This document shows, piece by piece, positions 16,308 to 21,311 of a stretch of DNA of 21,975 nucleotides. Source of the stretch: a virus. How positions within the stretch are numbered: the first letter of the stretch is position 1; each line of letters starts with the position of its first letter. The translations under genes and the position numbers were made by a program. The stretch spans positions 1 through 21,975 of the IMG/VR virus record IMGVR_UViG_3300030104_004182. The stretch is one strand, 5' to 3'. Below the pieces are notes generated by a model, which ran no database searches, was not told the DNA's origin, and worked only from the letters and a program-made list of their open reading frames with translations.

Positions 16308-16320
16308 TCGCTAGATATAG

Positions 16321-16974
16321 CTATTTACCCTTGGAAATGTTTTCTACCTTGGTAAAGTTTTCTACCTTGGAAATGTTTTCTAGGGGTTCGTCTATAAAGC
16401 TATAATCGTTGTGAGGACATGTAGCAACCTTACCCGTTTGTTGCTTATACATATCCGAAACTCTCCAGAAATGGGTTAAGTCGAGAAGAAAATTTCTTAT
16501 CTTTGGGTCATCCATATAAAGAATGTGCATATATTTCTCATAGATTTTTATAGATAATTCTGTGGATCTAAAATACAGCCTCTGATCTCTGTCCCTTTTA
16601 TCTGGATTTTCATACAGCTCAACTGAATTAAGATCCATGTAATCCATCAGAATTTCCCTTGCCATCTTATCGGAACAGCCAAGCTCTGTGACAACATCAG
16701 CCAAACTCACATAGGTATTTTCAAGTCTCGCAATTATCGTTAGTCTGGAAAAAGCTCTGGTATAAGTCCCGGAGTTAGCATATTCAATAATCTTTCTCTC
16801 TTCTTCTGTATCGCCATGCACCACTCTGTGTTGCTTAGTAAAAATTTCTTTTTCTCTATGAGCCAGATAATAAATTATTCTCCGAAAAAGTGACTTCATA
16901 GTCTTGTCTAAAATTTTTGCACTTGTTCCAAAATGCTCATCAAATTCACTTATGCCAAATTTTTTATTGTCCAT
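16321..16974 (-). CDS. Winged-helix DNA-binding protein paired with the serine recombinase
   Basis: This encodes a 217-residue protein. Residues about 72-137 look like a winged helix: TRAFSRLTIIARLENTYVSL, then ADVVTELGCSDKMAREILMD (helix-turn-helix), then a wing with LYENPDKRDRDQRLYFRS. Flanking helices (25-45 and 138-190) could dimerise, and the ISEFDEHFG opening is acidic. The last 20 residues repeat the words VENISK and VENFTK, encoded by three tandem 18-bp units. The start ATG shares a base with the last base of the recombinase stop codon (TAATG), so the two are co-translated. It could be a recombination directionality factor or the repressor of the adjacent promoter. The family is not recognised. 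Confidence 0.65.
   Translation of the reverse strand: MDNKKFGISEFDEHFGTSAKILDKTMKSLFRRIIYYLAHREKEIFTKQHRVVHGDTEEERKIIEYANSGTYTRAFSRLTIIARLENTYVSLADVVTELGCSDKMAREILMDYMDLNSVELYENPDKRDRDQRLYFRSTELSIKIYEKYMHILYMDDPKIRNFLLDLTHFWRVSDMYKQQTGKVATCPHNDYSFIDEPLENISKVENFTKVENISKGK
16327..16380 (-). repeat. Three tandem 18-bp repeats at the 3' end of the winged-helix gene
   Basis: The units at 16380-16363, 16362-16345 and 16344-16327 read GAAAACATTTCCAAGGTA with two to three changes between copies. They encode six-residue words (ENISKV, ENFTKV, ENISKG). Their number, the 18-bp period and an inverted copy nearby at 16241 suggest either binding sites or a slipped-strand expansion. Confidence 0.8.
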
Positions 16975-17846
16975 TACTTTTTCCCTTCCACTTTTTTTGT
17001 CCTTAATTTAACGTCTGGATTTCTGCGGTAATAGGGATTGTCTGGATTATTTGGACTACCCAATTCCACTCTTTTTATAAGTTTGGTTATAGATGCCGGG
17101 TTCCACTCACCGCCATTCGGTCTCGGAAAACGATCCGGGTACGCATTAAATTCCTCACAAATGGCTCGATAGCTATAGCCATCACCGATGCGGTACATAA
17201 TATCTCTATAGAAAAAATAGGCATAGGCATCGGCTTTGAATGTCTTACGCTCACTGGCTATCTCTCTGGCCTTATCCATATTATCGTGCATACCGAGCTT
17301 AACGATGCGATTGCCCTGCTTGGATACCTTAAAGCCCTTATCGTTGATCTCTGACCGGATAGCATCTAGTGCTTGTTTGGTCTTACGTCCGGTATCGGTG
17401 GCATATTCCTCGGCTTTCCGTGCTTCTTCCTTCAACAGAATGATCTTTGTCCGGGTATCCACCATCTCGAGATGAGGCATATCGCAGACAATCAAGTTGC
17501 ACCTGTCTCTCTTTAGCTCCTCTTCAAAAAACCTATAGGAATGCCATACTTTTCGTGAAAATCGGGAGATATCGGCAACAATAAGGTTCCCCTTCCCCCC
17601 CTTGCGTTTATTCTTAAACGCATCATCAAGGCATCTCTTCAGCCCTGGTCGTTGCTCGGGCGGTAACGTACCGCTGAAATCTTCATCGGAATACCACTTC
17701 ACTTCATGTTGCCCACCGTTGAGATACTTGCGGATCATATCCTGCTGTCTTTCCAGAGTCTGCGTATCCGTACTAACCCGACAGTATGCATGGTAGACTC
17801 CTCTATGTGCCTGTCCGGCTAAATTGTCGTATATATTATGTGCCAT
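16974..17846 (-). CDS. Serine recombinase (resolvase/integrase type)
   Basis: This encodes a 290-residue site-specific recombinase. The catalytic domain shows YCRVSTDTQTLERQQDMI with the nucleophile Ser25, then LIVADISRFSRKVW (89-101) with the conserved Asp and Arg residues, and the long helix KEEARKAEEYATDTGRKTKQ. Residues about 205-260 (RDIMYRIGDGYSYRAICEEF, then NGGEWNPASITKLIKR) match the 'Recombinase' DNA-binding domain of larger serine integrases. At 290 residues it is longer than invertases and resolvases (about 185-200) but lacks the zinc-ribbon and coiled-coil part of large integrases (450 or more). It is the only integrase candidate in the window. Its ribosome-binding cassette is the same as that of the small genes upstream. 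Confidence 0.85.
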   Translation of the reverse strand: MAHNIYDNLAGQAHRGVYHAYCRVSTDTQTLERQQDMIRKYLNGGQHEVKWYSDEDFSGTLPPEQRPGLKRCLDDAFKNKRKGGKGNLIVADISRFSRKVWHSYRFFEEELKRDRCNLIVCDMPHLEMVDTRTKIILLKEEARKAEEYATDTGRKTKQALDAIRSEINDKGFKVSKQGNRIVKLGMHDNMDKAREIASERKTFKADAYAYFFYRDIMYRIGDGYSYRAICEEFNAYPDRFPRPNGGEWNPASITKLIKRVELGSPNNPDNPYYRRNPDVKLRTKKVEGKK

Positions 17847-17860
17847 TAGCTTTGCTCCTA
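17844..17860 (-). promoter_or_regulatory. Repeated ribosome-binding cassette, serine recombinase copy
   Basis: On the - strand this reads TAGGAGCAAAGCTAATG, ending in the recombinase start codon. The core AGGAGCAAAGCTAATG is identical to the copies before the genes starting at 18378 and 18572. The TAG at its start is the stop codon of the upstream gene. Confidence 0.75.
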
Positions 17861-18103
17861 TTGTAGTTCAAAACATTTATTGGTTACGTCACTAGCAAAC
17901 TGTTCAAGATGATCAGTAAGCAGACTTTCAAGGTGATCCTCGTCAATGTCCTCGTTTCCATATTCCTCAACATAATCATCTCTAAAACTTGGGTCATCCA
18001 AAGTATCAAGGACATCAATATTTCCATTAGGGTAAAGTTTCATAATAAGTTTGGCACACTGATTAACAACGTATGACCACGATCCTACTGTTTCATTTTC
18101 CAT
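17858..18103 (-). CDS. Small acidic protein of unknown function
   Basis: This encodes an 81-residue, strongly acidic protein. The N-terminal half has a helical part (SYVVNQCAKLIMKLYPNGNI); the second half is dominated by Asp and Glu (VEEYGNEDIDEDHLESLLTD). No domain is recognised. It begins MENETV inside a variant of the repeated ribosome-binding cassette (GAGGAAAGCTAATG) and lies directly upstream of the serine recombinase. Small acidic proteins expressed early by phages often mimic DNA or block host enzymes, but there is no direct evidence for that here. Confidence 0.65.
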   Translation of the reverse strand: MENETVGSWSYVVNQCAKLIMKLYPNGNIDVLDTLDDPSFRDDYVEEYGNEDIDEDHLESLLTDHLEQFASDVTNKCFELQ

Positions 18104-18117
18104 TAGCTTTCCTCTAT
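18101..18117 (-). promoter_or_regulatory. Repeated ribosome-binding cassette, diverged copy
   Basis: On the - strand this reads ATAGAGGAAAGCTAATG. It keeps AAAGCTAATGGAAAA but has GAGG in place of GGAGC. It encodes the end of the upstream protein (EES, stop) and the start of the acidic protein. Confidence 0.6.
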
Positions 18118-18378
18118 TTCATAATTAATCTTGTGATAAGTGCAGTAACCGATGACTGCATACATTGGAGCATGATCTACATAACTGGAATTAATAAGTA
18201 CGTTAACTGTACCACTGTCATCTATAATAATATTTAACCAATAGTTACCTTTGGCCCAATGAACATTAGAACACCAGGATATCATCCTGCCGTCACTTGT
18301 TATTGCATCGTAAGACTGACCGGCTAAAGCTGAAAAAGCCGATACTGTTTCTAAATGAGTTTGATTAAATTTTTCCAT
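18103..18378 (-). CDS. Small protein of unknown function
   Basis: This encodes a 91-residue protein beginning MEKFNQTHLE. The middle looks like a compact beta-rich fold (DGRMISWCSNVHWAKGNYWL, then NIIIDDSGTVNVLIN) with several Trp and Tyr; the C-terminus is YHKINYEIEES. No membrane segment is seen. I do not recognise the family. It is overlapped by one base at both ends by its neighbours through TAATG junctions within the repeated cassette, so the whole set is read as one translationally coupled unit. Confidence 0.65.
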   Translation of the reverse strand: MEKFNQTHLETVSAFSALAGQSYDAITSDGRMISWCSNVHWAKGNYWLNIIIDDSGTVNVLINSSYVDHAPMYAVIGYCTYHKINYEIEES

Positions 18379-18392
18379 TAGCTTTGCTCCTT
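18376..18392 (-). promoter_or_regulatory. Repeated ribosome-binding cassette
   Basis: On the - strand this reads AAGGAGCAAAGCTAATG, identical over all 17 bases to the copy at 18570-18586. It encodes KEQS and the stop of the upstream protein as well as the start codon of the next. Confidence 0.8.
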
Positions 18393-18572
18393 AAATACAC
18401 CGCCATAAACTTGGCCATCTTCAGCGTCAATAAACTCAATTTCGCCTTCTCTAATTACCTCATCGGCATCAAAATCATATTGCTTGGCATATCTTCTAAG
18501 TTCTCTACGTCCCCAAATGGCAGTCCTACCGCCACCATCCTGAAACCACATTGTGAACCATTCTTTTTCCAT
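18378..18572 (-). CDS. Small protein of unknown function
   Basis: This encodes a 64-residue protein beginning MEKEWFTMWFQDGGGRTAIW, with a helical middle (RRELRRYAKQYDFDADEVI) and a short beta hairpin (GEIEFIDAEDGQVYGG) before the cassette-encoded end FKEQS. The aromatic N-terminus and mixed charge look like a folded small domain. I do not recognise it. It is flanked on both sides by identical copies of the repeated ribosome-binding cassette, as if it were an exchangeable unit. Confidence 0.65.
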   Translation of the reverse strand: MEKEWFTMWFQDGGGRTAIWGRRELRRYAKQYDFDADEVIREGEIEFIDAEDGQVYGGVFKEQS

Positions 18573-18586
18573 TAGCTTTGCTCCTT
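18570..18586 (-). promoter_or_regulatory. Repeated ribosome-binding cassette
   Basis: On the - strand this reads AAGGAGCAAAGCTAATG. It encodes the last residues KEQS and stop of the 82-residue protein and the start codon of the 64-residue protein, followed by GAAAAA as in two other copies. Confidence 0.8.
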
Positions 18587-18820
18587 TGCTTTGATCTTGT
18601 TAAGGCTGTAGTTCAATATCTCCAAACTTCCTGCGGATGTAAGTTCCCTAGTCCAACTCCTATTGGACACAACCCAGACTTTCTTTTCCTTACTCAGAAA
18701 CCAACCTTGATCAGTCCACTCCTTAGATAAGACAGCAATCCAAGTCTTTCTCTGGGTAAGAGCAGACTTCTTGGATATCCAATCAATGTTATTGAGTTTA
18801 TCCTTCAATGCTTTTCTCAT
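18572..18820 (-). CDS. First gene of the leftward operon, unknown function
   Basis: This encodes an 82-residue, basic protein beginning MRKALKDKLNNIDW. Trp-rich beta-like stretches follow (KTWIAVLSKEWTDQGWFLSK, then KVWVVSNRSW) and a helical end (LEILNYSLNKIKAKEQS). No family is recognised. The ATG at 18820 is preceded by AAGGAGCAAAGATA, a one-base variant of the repeated cassette. The longer in-frame start at 18871 would lie upstream of the predicted transcription start near 18862 and is rejected. It should be the first gene made from the leftward promoter. Confidence 0.65.
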   Translation of the reverse strand: MRKALKDKLNNIDWISKKSALTQRKTWIAVLSKEWTDQGWFLSKEKKVWVVSNRSWTRELTSAGSLEILNYSLNKIKAKEQS

Positions 18821-18834
18821 TATCTTTGCTCCTT
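18818..18834 (-). promoter_or_regulatory. Repeated ribosome-binding cassette, first copy
   Basis: On the - strand this reads AAGGAGCAAAGATAATG. It differs from the identical copies downstream only at one base (GATA for GCTA). It is the copy closest to the leftward promoter. Confidence 0.75.
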
Positions 18835-18868
18835 CTCTTAACTTTCCTAAAAGTTTCTCTCTATACAA

Positions 18869-18897
18869 CATATATCAATTTGCTATCGTTATTGCAA
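18869..18897 (-). promoter_or_regulatory. Leftward early promoter
   Basis: On the - strand, TTGCAA (18897-18892) and TATATG (18874-18869) are separated by 17 bp. The predicted start near 18862 leaves a leader of about 40 bases before ATG 18820. The -35 hexamer is a palindrome shared with the rightward promoter. Confidence 0.6.
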
Positions 18898-18920
18898 GTC
18901 CTAGATGTGACTTTTATTAA
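18892..18920 (+). promoter_or_regulatory. Rightward early promoter
   Basis: TTGCAA (18892-18897) and TATTAA (18915-18920) are separated by 17 bp. The predicted start is near 18927, 22 bases before the ATG of the ribbon-helix-helix gene. It should drive the whole replication operon. Confidence 0.6.
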
Positions 18921-18926
18921 AATAAA

Positions 18927-18937
18927 TGTTAATAACA
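18927..18937. promoter_or_regulatory. Operator-like dyad at the rightward start site
   Basis: TGTTAATAACA has perfect five-base arms about one central base and lies at the predicted rightward transcription start. A repressor bound here would block the replication operon. The ribbon-helix-helix protein made from this transcript is the obvious candidate, by inference. Confidence 0.4.
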
Positions 18938-18948
18938 AAAGAAAAGAT

Positions 18949-19203
18949 ATGGAAAACAACAGCTTAGAGAATGAAACAAAGAGTCTATTTTTACGGGTAG
19001 ACCCGGTTTTACACGCATTATTAAAGGAAATTGCTAAGGAACAGGGCAACAGACGGACAGTAAATCAACAGGTTCAGGTAATGCTGTGGGATTGGATACG
19101 AGCCAATAAAAACAAACAGCCGGTAGTGTATGACGAAAAGAAACTCACACAGAACTTAAACCAGGCCATCGATACGATGGTAGCCAGGGATTTCAGCCGG
19201 TGA
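18949..19203 (+). CDS. Ribbon-helix-helix regulator
   Basis: This encodes an 84-residue protein. After a polar lead (MENNSLENETK), residues 12-50 fit the Arc/CopG fold: a short strand SLFLRVDP, helix VLHALLKEIAKEQG, a turn, then helix TVNQQVQVMLWDWIR. Such proteins bind as dimers with the strands in the major groove and often control their own promoter. A basic, helical tail (KKLTQNLNQAIDTMVA) follows. ATG 18949 is used because it lies after the predicted promoter and near GAAAAG; the longer open frame from 18808 begins upstream of the promoter. It is the first gene of the replication operon and overlaps the next start (GTGA). Confidence 0.75.
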   Translation: MENNSLENETKSLFLRVDPVLHALLKEIAKEQGNRRTVNQQVQVMLWDWIRANKNKQPVVYDEKKLTQNLNQAIDTMVARDFSR

Positions 19204-19592
19204 ACTGGAATAAACATAAATACAGGGCCGTTAAGACCACAATAGACGGCATTACGTTTGCGAGTAAACGAGAAGCCAAAAGGTACACAGAGCTAAAGAT
19301 TTTAGAGAAGGCCGGAATGATAACGCACCTGGAGTTACAGCCGGAATATTTAATAACAATAAATGGAATAAAGATATGCAGATACATAGCCGATTTCAGG
19401 TACTTCACAGTTCGACAAAAAGAGAACTTTTACGGAAAGGACTCGAAAGGGAACTATTACACGAAAACTATGACCGGGGACACGGAAGGTCAGGTAGTGG
19501 AGGACTCCAAAGGGTTCAAGACACCTATCTATCGACTGAAGAAGAGGTTGGTCGAGGCGTGTTATCCCGGCACTTTTATCAAGGAAGTGTAA
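19200..19592 (+). CDS. DUF1064 nuclease-like protein
   Basis: This encodes a 130-residue protein starting with GTG inside the stop of the previous gene. NKHKYRAVKTTIDGITFASK followed by REAKRYTELK.LEKAG.I..LELQPEY is the usual opening of DUF1064. The layout fits a PD-(D/E)XK nuclease like T7 endonuclease I: Glu25, Asp65 in YIADFRYF, and Glu101/Lys104 in VVEDSKGFKT. A Holliday-junction or branched-DNA cutting role is suggested by the fold and by its frequent place in phage replication modules; no activity is proven by the sequence. The ending (YPGTFIKEV) is coded by the ribosome-binding site of the next gene (AAGGAAG). Confidence 0.8.
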   Translation: MNWNKHKYRAVKTTIDGITFASKREAKRYTELKILEKAGMITHLELQPEYLITINGIKICRYIADFRYFTVRQKENFYGKDSKGNYYTKTMTGDTEGQVVEDSKGFKTPIYRLKKRLVEACYPGTFIKEV

Positions 19593-19594
19593 GT

Positions 19595-19894
19595 TTGCAG
19601 AAGTTTATACATTATTTTGACCAGGTAAGCACCCTACCCTTCCACGATTTTGCCCACCACAAAAGAGCCAAGGCAGAACAGGTAAAGTATAGAGCTTTAT
19701 TCACAGCATTAGCCAGGCGAATAGGATTGTTTTCTTTTCCGCAGTTGGGACAGTTATTCAAGAAGGACCACACCACAATCATTCACTACCAAAAAAGACA
19801 TTTGGAGATGTTTGAAAACGATGATGCTTATGCCCTCATTTACATGGACTTGGAAGAGAACATTAAGAAGTTGATTGAGGAGAAAAGTAAATGA
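19595..19894 (+). CDS. Stand-alone DnaA domain IV-like DNA-binding protein
   Basis: This encodes a 99-residue protein. Residues 40-70 (ARRIGLFSFPQLGQLFKKDH, then TTIIHYQKRHL) match the DnaA C-terminal DNA-binding domain, including the signature DHTT (58-61) that reads the DnaA box, and the LG..F helix before it. There is no AAA+ ATPase part. The start is probably the TTG at 19595, 7 bases after AAGGAAG and 2 bases after the stop of the DUF1064 gene; upstream frame is out-of-frame DUF1064 sequence. Two perfect DnaA boxes lie in the origin-like region 1.9 kb downstream. It may compete with host DnaA or load at the phage origin; this is inference. Confidence 0.8.
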   Translation: MQKFIHYFDQVSTLPFHDFAHHKRAKAEQVKYRALFTALARRIGLFSFPQLGQLFKKDHTTIIHYQKRHLEMFENDDAYALIYMDLEENIKKLIEEKSK

Positions 19895-20109
19895 ACTGTT
19901 TTTACTGCTCTACAGAACTGGAGTTTCACGGTCATCAGGACATTAAAAAGCATCAGGATTATTATGCACAGGTCGGCATTACGAATGTGAAATCCGACTA
20001 TTCAATAGTTACAAATCTTTCCTGCCCAAATTGTAAAGCCTATGTCGAAATATATAAACCTACGGTTAGCCAAAGAGAATTTCGGGAGATGCGTGATGGA
20101 GAGGATTGA
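19891..20109 (+). CDS. Small zinc-ribbon-like protein
   Basis: This encodes a 72-residue protein overlapping the previous stop (ATGA). Two CxxC pairs, Cys3/Cys6 (CFYC) and Cys45/Cys48 (CPNC), could hold one zinc ion in a ribbon. His residues at 13, 15 and 21 lie between them. The end is charged (SQREFREMRDGED). The family is not recognised. Such small zinc proteins in phage early operons often bind nucleic acid or RNA polymerase, but this is general knowledge, not evidence from this gene. Confidence 0.65.
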   Translation: MNCFYCSTELEFHGHQDIKKHQDYYAQVGITNVKSDYSIVTNLSCPNCKAYVEIYKPTVSQREFREMRDGED

Positions 20110-20287
20110 TGGTATCTGCTGTGATATTTGTCACAACTTCCCGGCAATCTGCAAAACCAAAGGAAGGGTTATAGAAGTGGTTGAGGGTAAGAAAAGGGAA
20201 CGGCAAAAGGTTATCTGCTCCAGTTGTGCTTATAAGCTGATCTTTGGCGATACTATAAATAAGAGGAAGCAGAAGAGAGCCTTATGA
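20096..20287 (+). CDS. Second small Cys-rich protein
   Basis: This encodes a 63-residue protein, start chosen at ATG 20096, 7 bases after GGGAG; the longer in-frame ATG at 20042 lies deep in the previous gene. Cys9, Cys12, Cys41 and Cys44 (CDIC and CSSC) form a likely zinc site, with extra Cys at 8 and 19. The C-terminus is basic (NKRKQKRAL). It overlaps the gene before by 14 bases and the gene after by an ATGA junction. The family is not recognised. The two Cys-rich genes side by side differ in sequence, so they are not a recent duplication. Confidence 0.65.
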   Translation: MERIDGICCDICHNFPAICKTKGRVIEVVEGKKRERQKVICSSCAYKLIFGDTINKRKQKRAL

Positions 20288-20496
20288 CAGCTACTATATT
20301 CATAACATTTCCTCTGTATCTCATTCTGGTTCCGGACATCGAAAAGGAAGAATACGTTGTTCATCGTCTTCAGTTTGAAAAGCAGGATGTCTGTTTGCAT
20401 TTTGCAAAAGCACTGGACCAAGTCCGTGATCCGATAGCCCGGAAGAAACAATGCCGGCCTATAAAAAACTATACCTATCCAGAGAAAAACAAATGA
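20284..20496 (+). CDS. Small protein of unknown function
   Basis: This encodes a 70-residue protein starting at an ATGA overlap. The first 17 residues (MTATIFITFPLYLILVP) are hydrophobic and could be a signal anchor or a buried strand. The rest is mixed and basic near the end (IARKKQCRPIKNYTYPEKNK). No family is recognised. The next gene starts inside its stop codon, again ATGA, so it is probably translated, but its sequence gives no clue to its role. Confidence 0.55.
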   Translation: MTATIFITFPLYLILVPDIEKEEYVVHRLQFEKQDVCLHFAKALDQVRDPIARKKQCRPIKNYTYPEKNK

Positions 20497-21311
20497 GTTT
20501 TACCTTATCAGAACCGCATCCAAACCCGGATATACGGATTATTAGTTTAGGAGCCGGTGTGCAATCGACTGTACTAGCATTAATGGCGAGTAAGGGCGAG
20601 ATTGGGCCACTGCCCGATTGTGCAATCTTTGCTGATACTGGGTACGAACCGCAAGGCGTGTATGATCATCTTGAGTGGCTAATAAAAGAACTCCCCTTCC
20701 CCACGTATATTGTAGCAAGTGGCAACATAAAGCAGGATATTGAGAAGGGTGTAAACTCGTCAGGCACTCGGTTTGTCGCAATGCCTTTCTTTACTAAGGA
20801 AGGTGGCATGGGCATGAGACAATGCACAAATGAATATAAGATTGTACCACTAAAGAAAAAGACCAGAGAATTACTAGGATTAAAATATAAACAGAGAGCC
20901 ACAACGCAGATATCCGAAACATGGCTTGGCATATCCTGGGATGAAATGCAGAGGATGAAGGAGAGCAGAGACAAGTTCATCTATCATCGGTTTCCGCTCA
21001 TTGAAAAGAAAATGCGAAGGCATCATTGTATGACATGGTTTGAAGAGCATTATCCGGGTAGAAGTCTAGCTAAATCTGCCTGTATAGCCTGTCCCTTTCA
21101 CGATAATGCAACGTGGCGAGATATTAAGATTAATGACCCGGTGTCCTGGAATGATGCTGTTGAGTTTGATAAAACAATTCGACATAAAGCCGATCATGCC
21201 CAGTATGTGCATCGTAGTCTAAAGCCATTGGCTGAGGTTGATTTTGATAACGCAGAGGATAAGGGGCAGATGTCATTCCTAGATGAGTGCGAGGGTTTTT
21301 GCGGAATATGA
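20493..21311 (+). CDS. PAPS-reductase-like ATP-pyrophosphatase family protein
   Basis: This encodes a 272-residue protein. ISLGAGVQSTVLALMA (17-32) is the variant PP-loop of phage proteins usually annotated as phosphoadenosine phosphosulfate reductase family. It is followed by CAIFADTGYEPQGVYDHLEW (43-62), RQCTNEYKIVPL (109-120, Cys111), ISWDEMQRMK (147-156) and SACIACPFHDNATWRDI (195-211, Cys197 and Cys200). The three conserved Cys could bind a metal or take part in sulfur transfer. The true substrate is unknown; roles in sulfur use or nucleic-acid modification are both possible. Because it sits in a replication operon, DNA or nucleotide modification is worth considering. ATG 20493 overlaps the previous stop; an earlier in-frame start at 20451 is less likely. 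Confidence 0.8.
   Translation: MSFTLSEPHPNPDIRIISLGAGVQSTVLALMASKGEIGPLPDCAIFADTGYEPQGVYDHLEWLIKELPFPTYIVASGNIKQDIEKGVNSSGTRFVAMPFFTKEGGMGMRQCTNEYKIVPLKKKTRELLGLKYKQRATTQISETWLGISWDEMQRMKESRDKFIYHRFPLIEKKMRRHHCMTWFEEHYPGRSLAKSACIACPFHDNATWRDIKINDPVSWNDAVEFDKTIRHKADHAQYVHRSLKPLAEVDFDNAEDKGQMSFLDECEGFCGI

Noticed and set aside
18808-18948. N-terminal extension of the ribbon-helix-helix gene starting MLFSLSLLLLL.
   Set aside because: It would begin upstream of the predicted rightward promoter and cover the divergent control region; the hydrophobic stretch is the complement of the leftward leader.
19376-19594. Long upstream extension of the DnaA-like gene.
   Set aside because: This part is DUF1064 coding sequence read in another frame; a TTG with AAGGAAG at good spacing follows directly after the DUF1064 stop.
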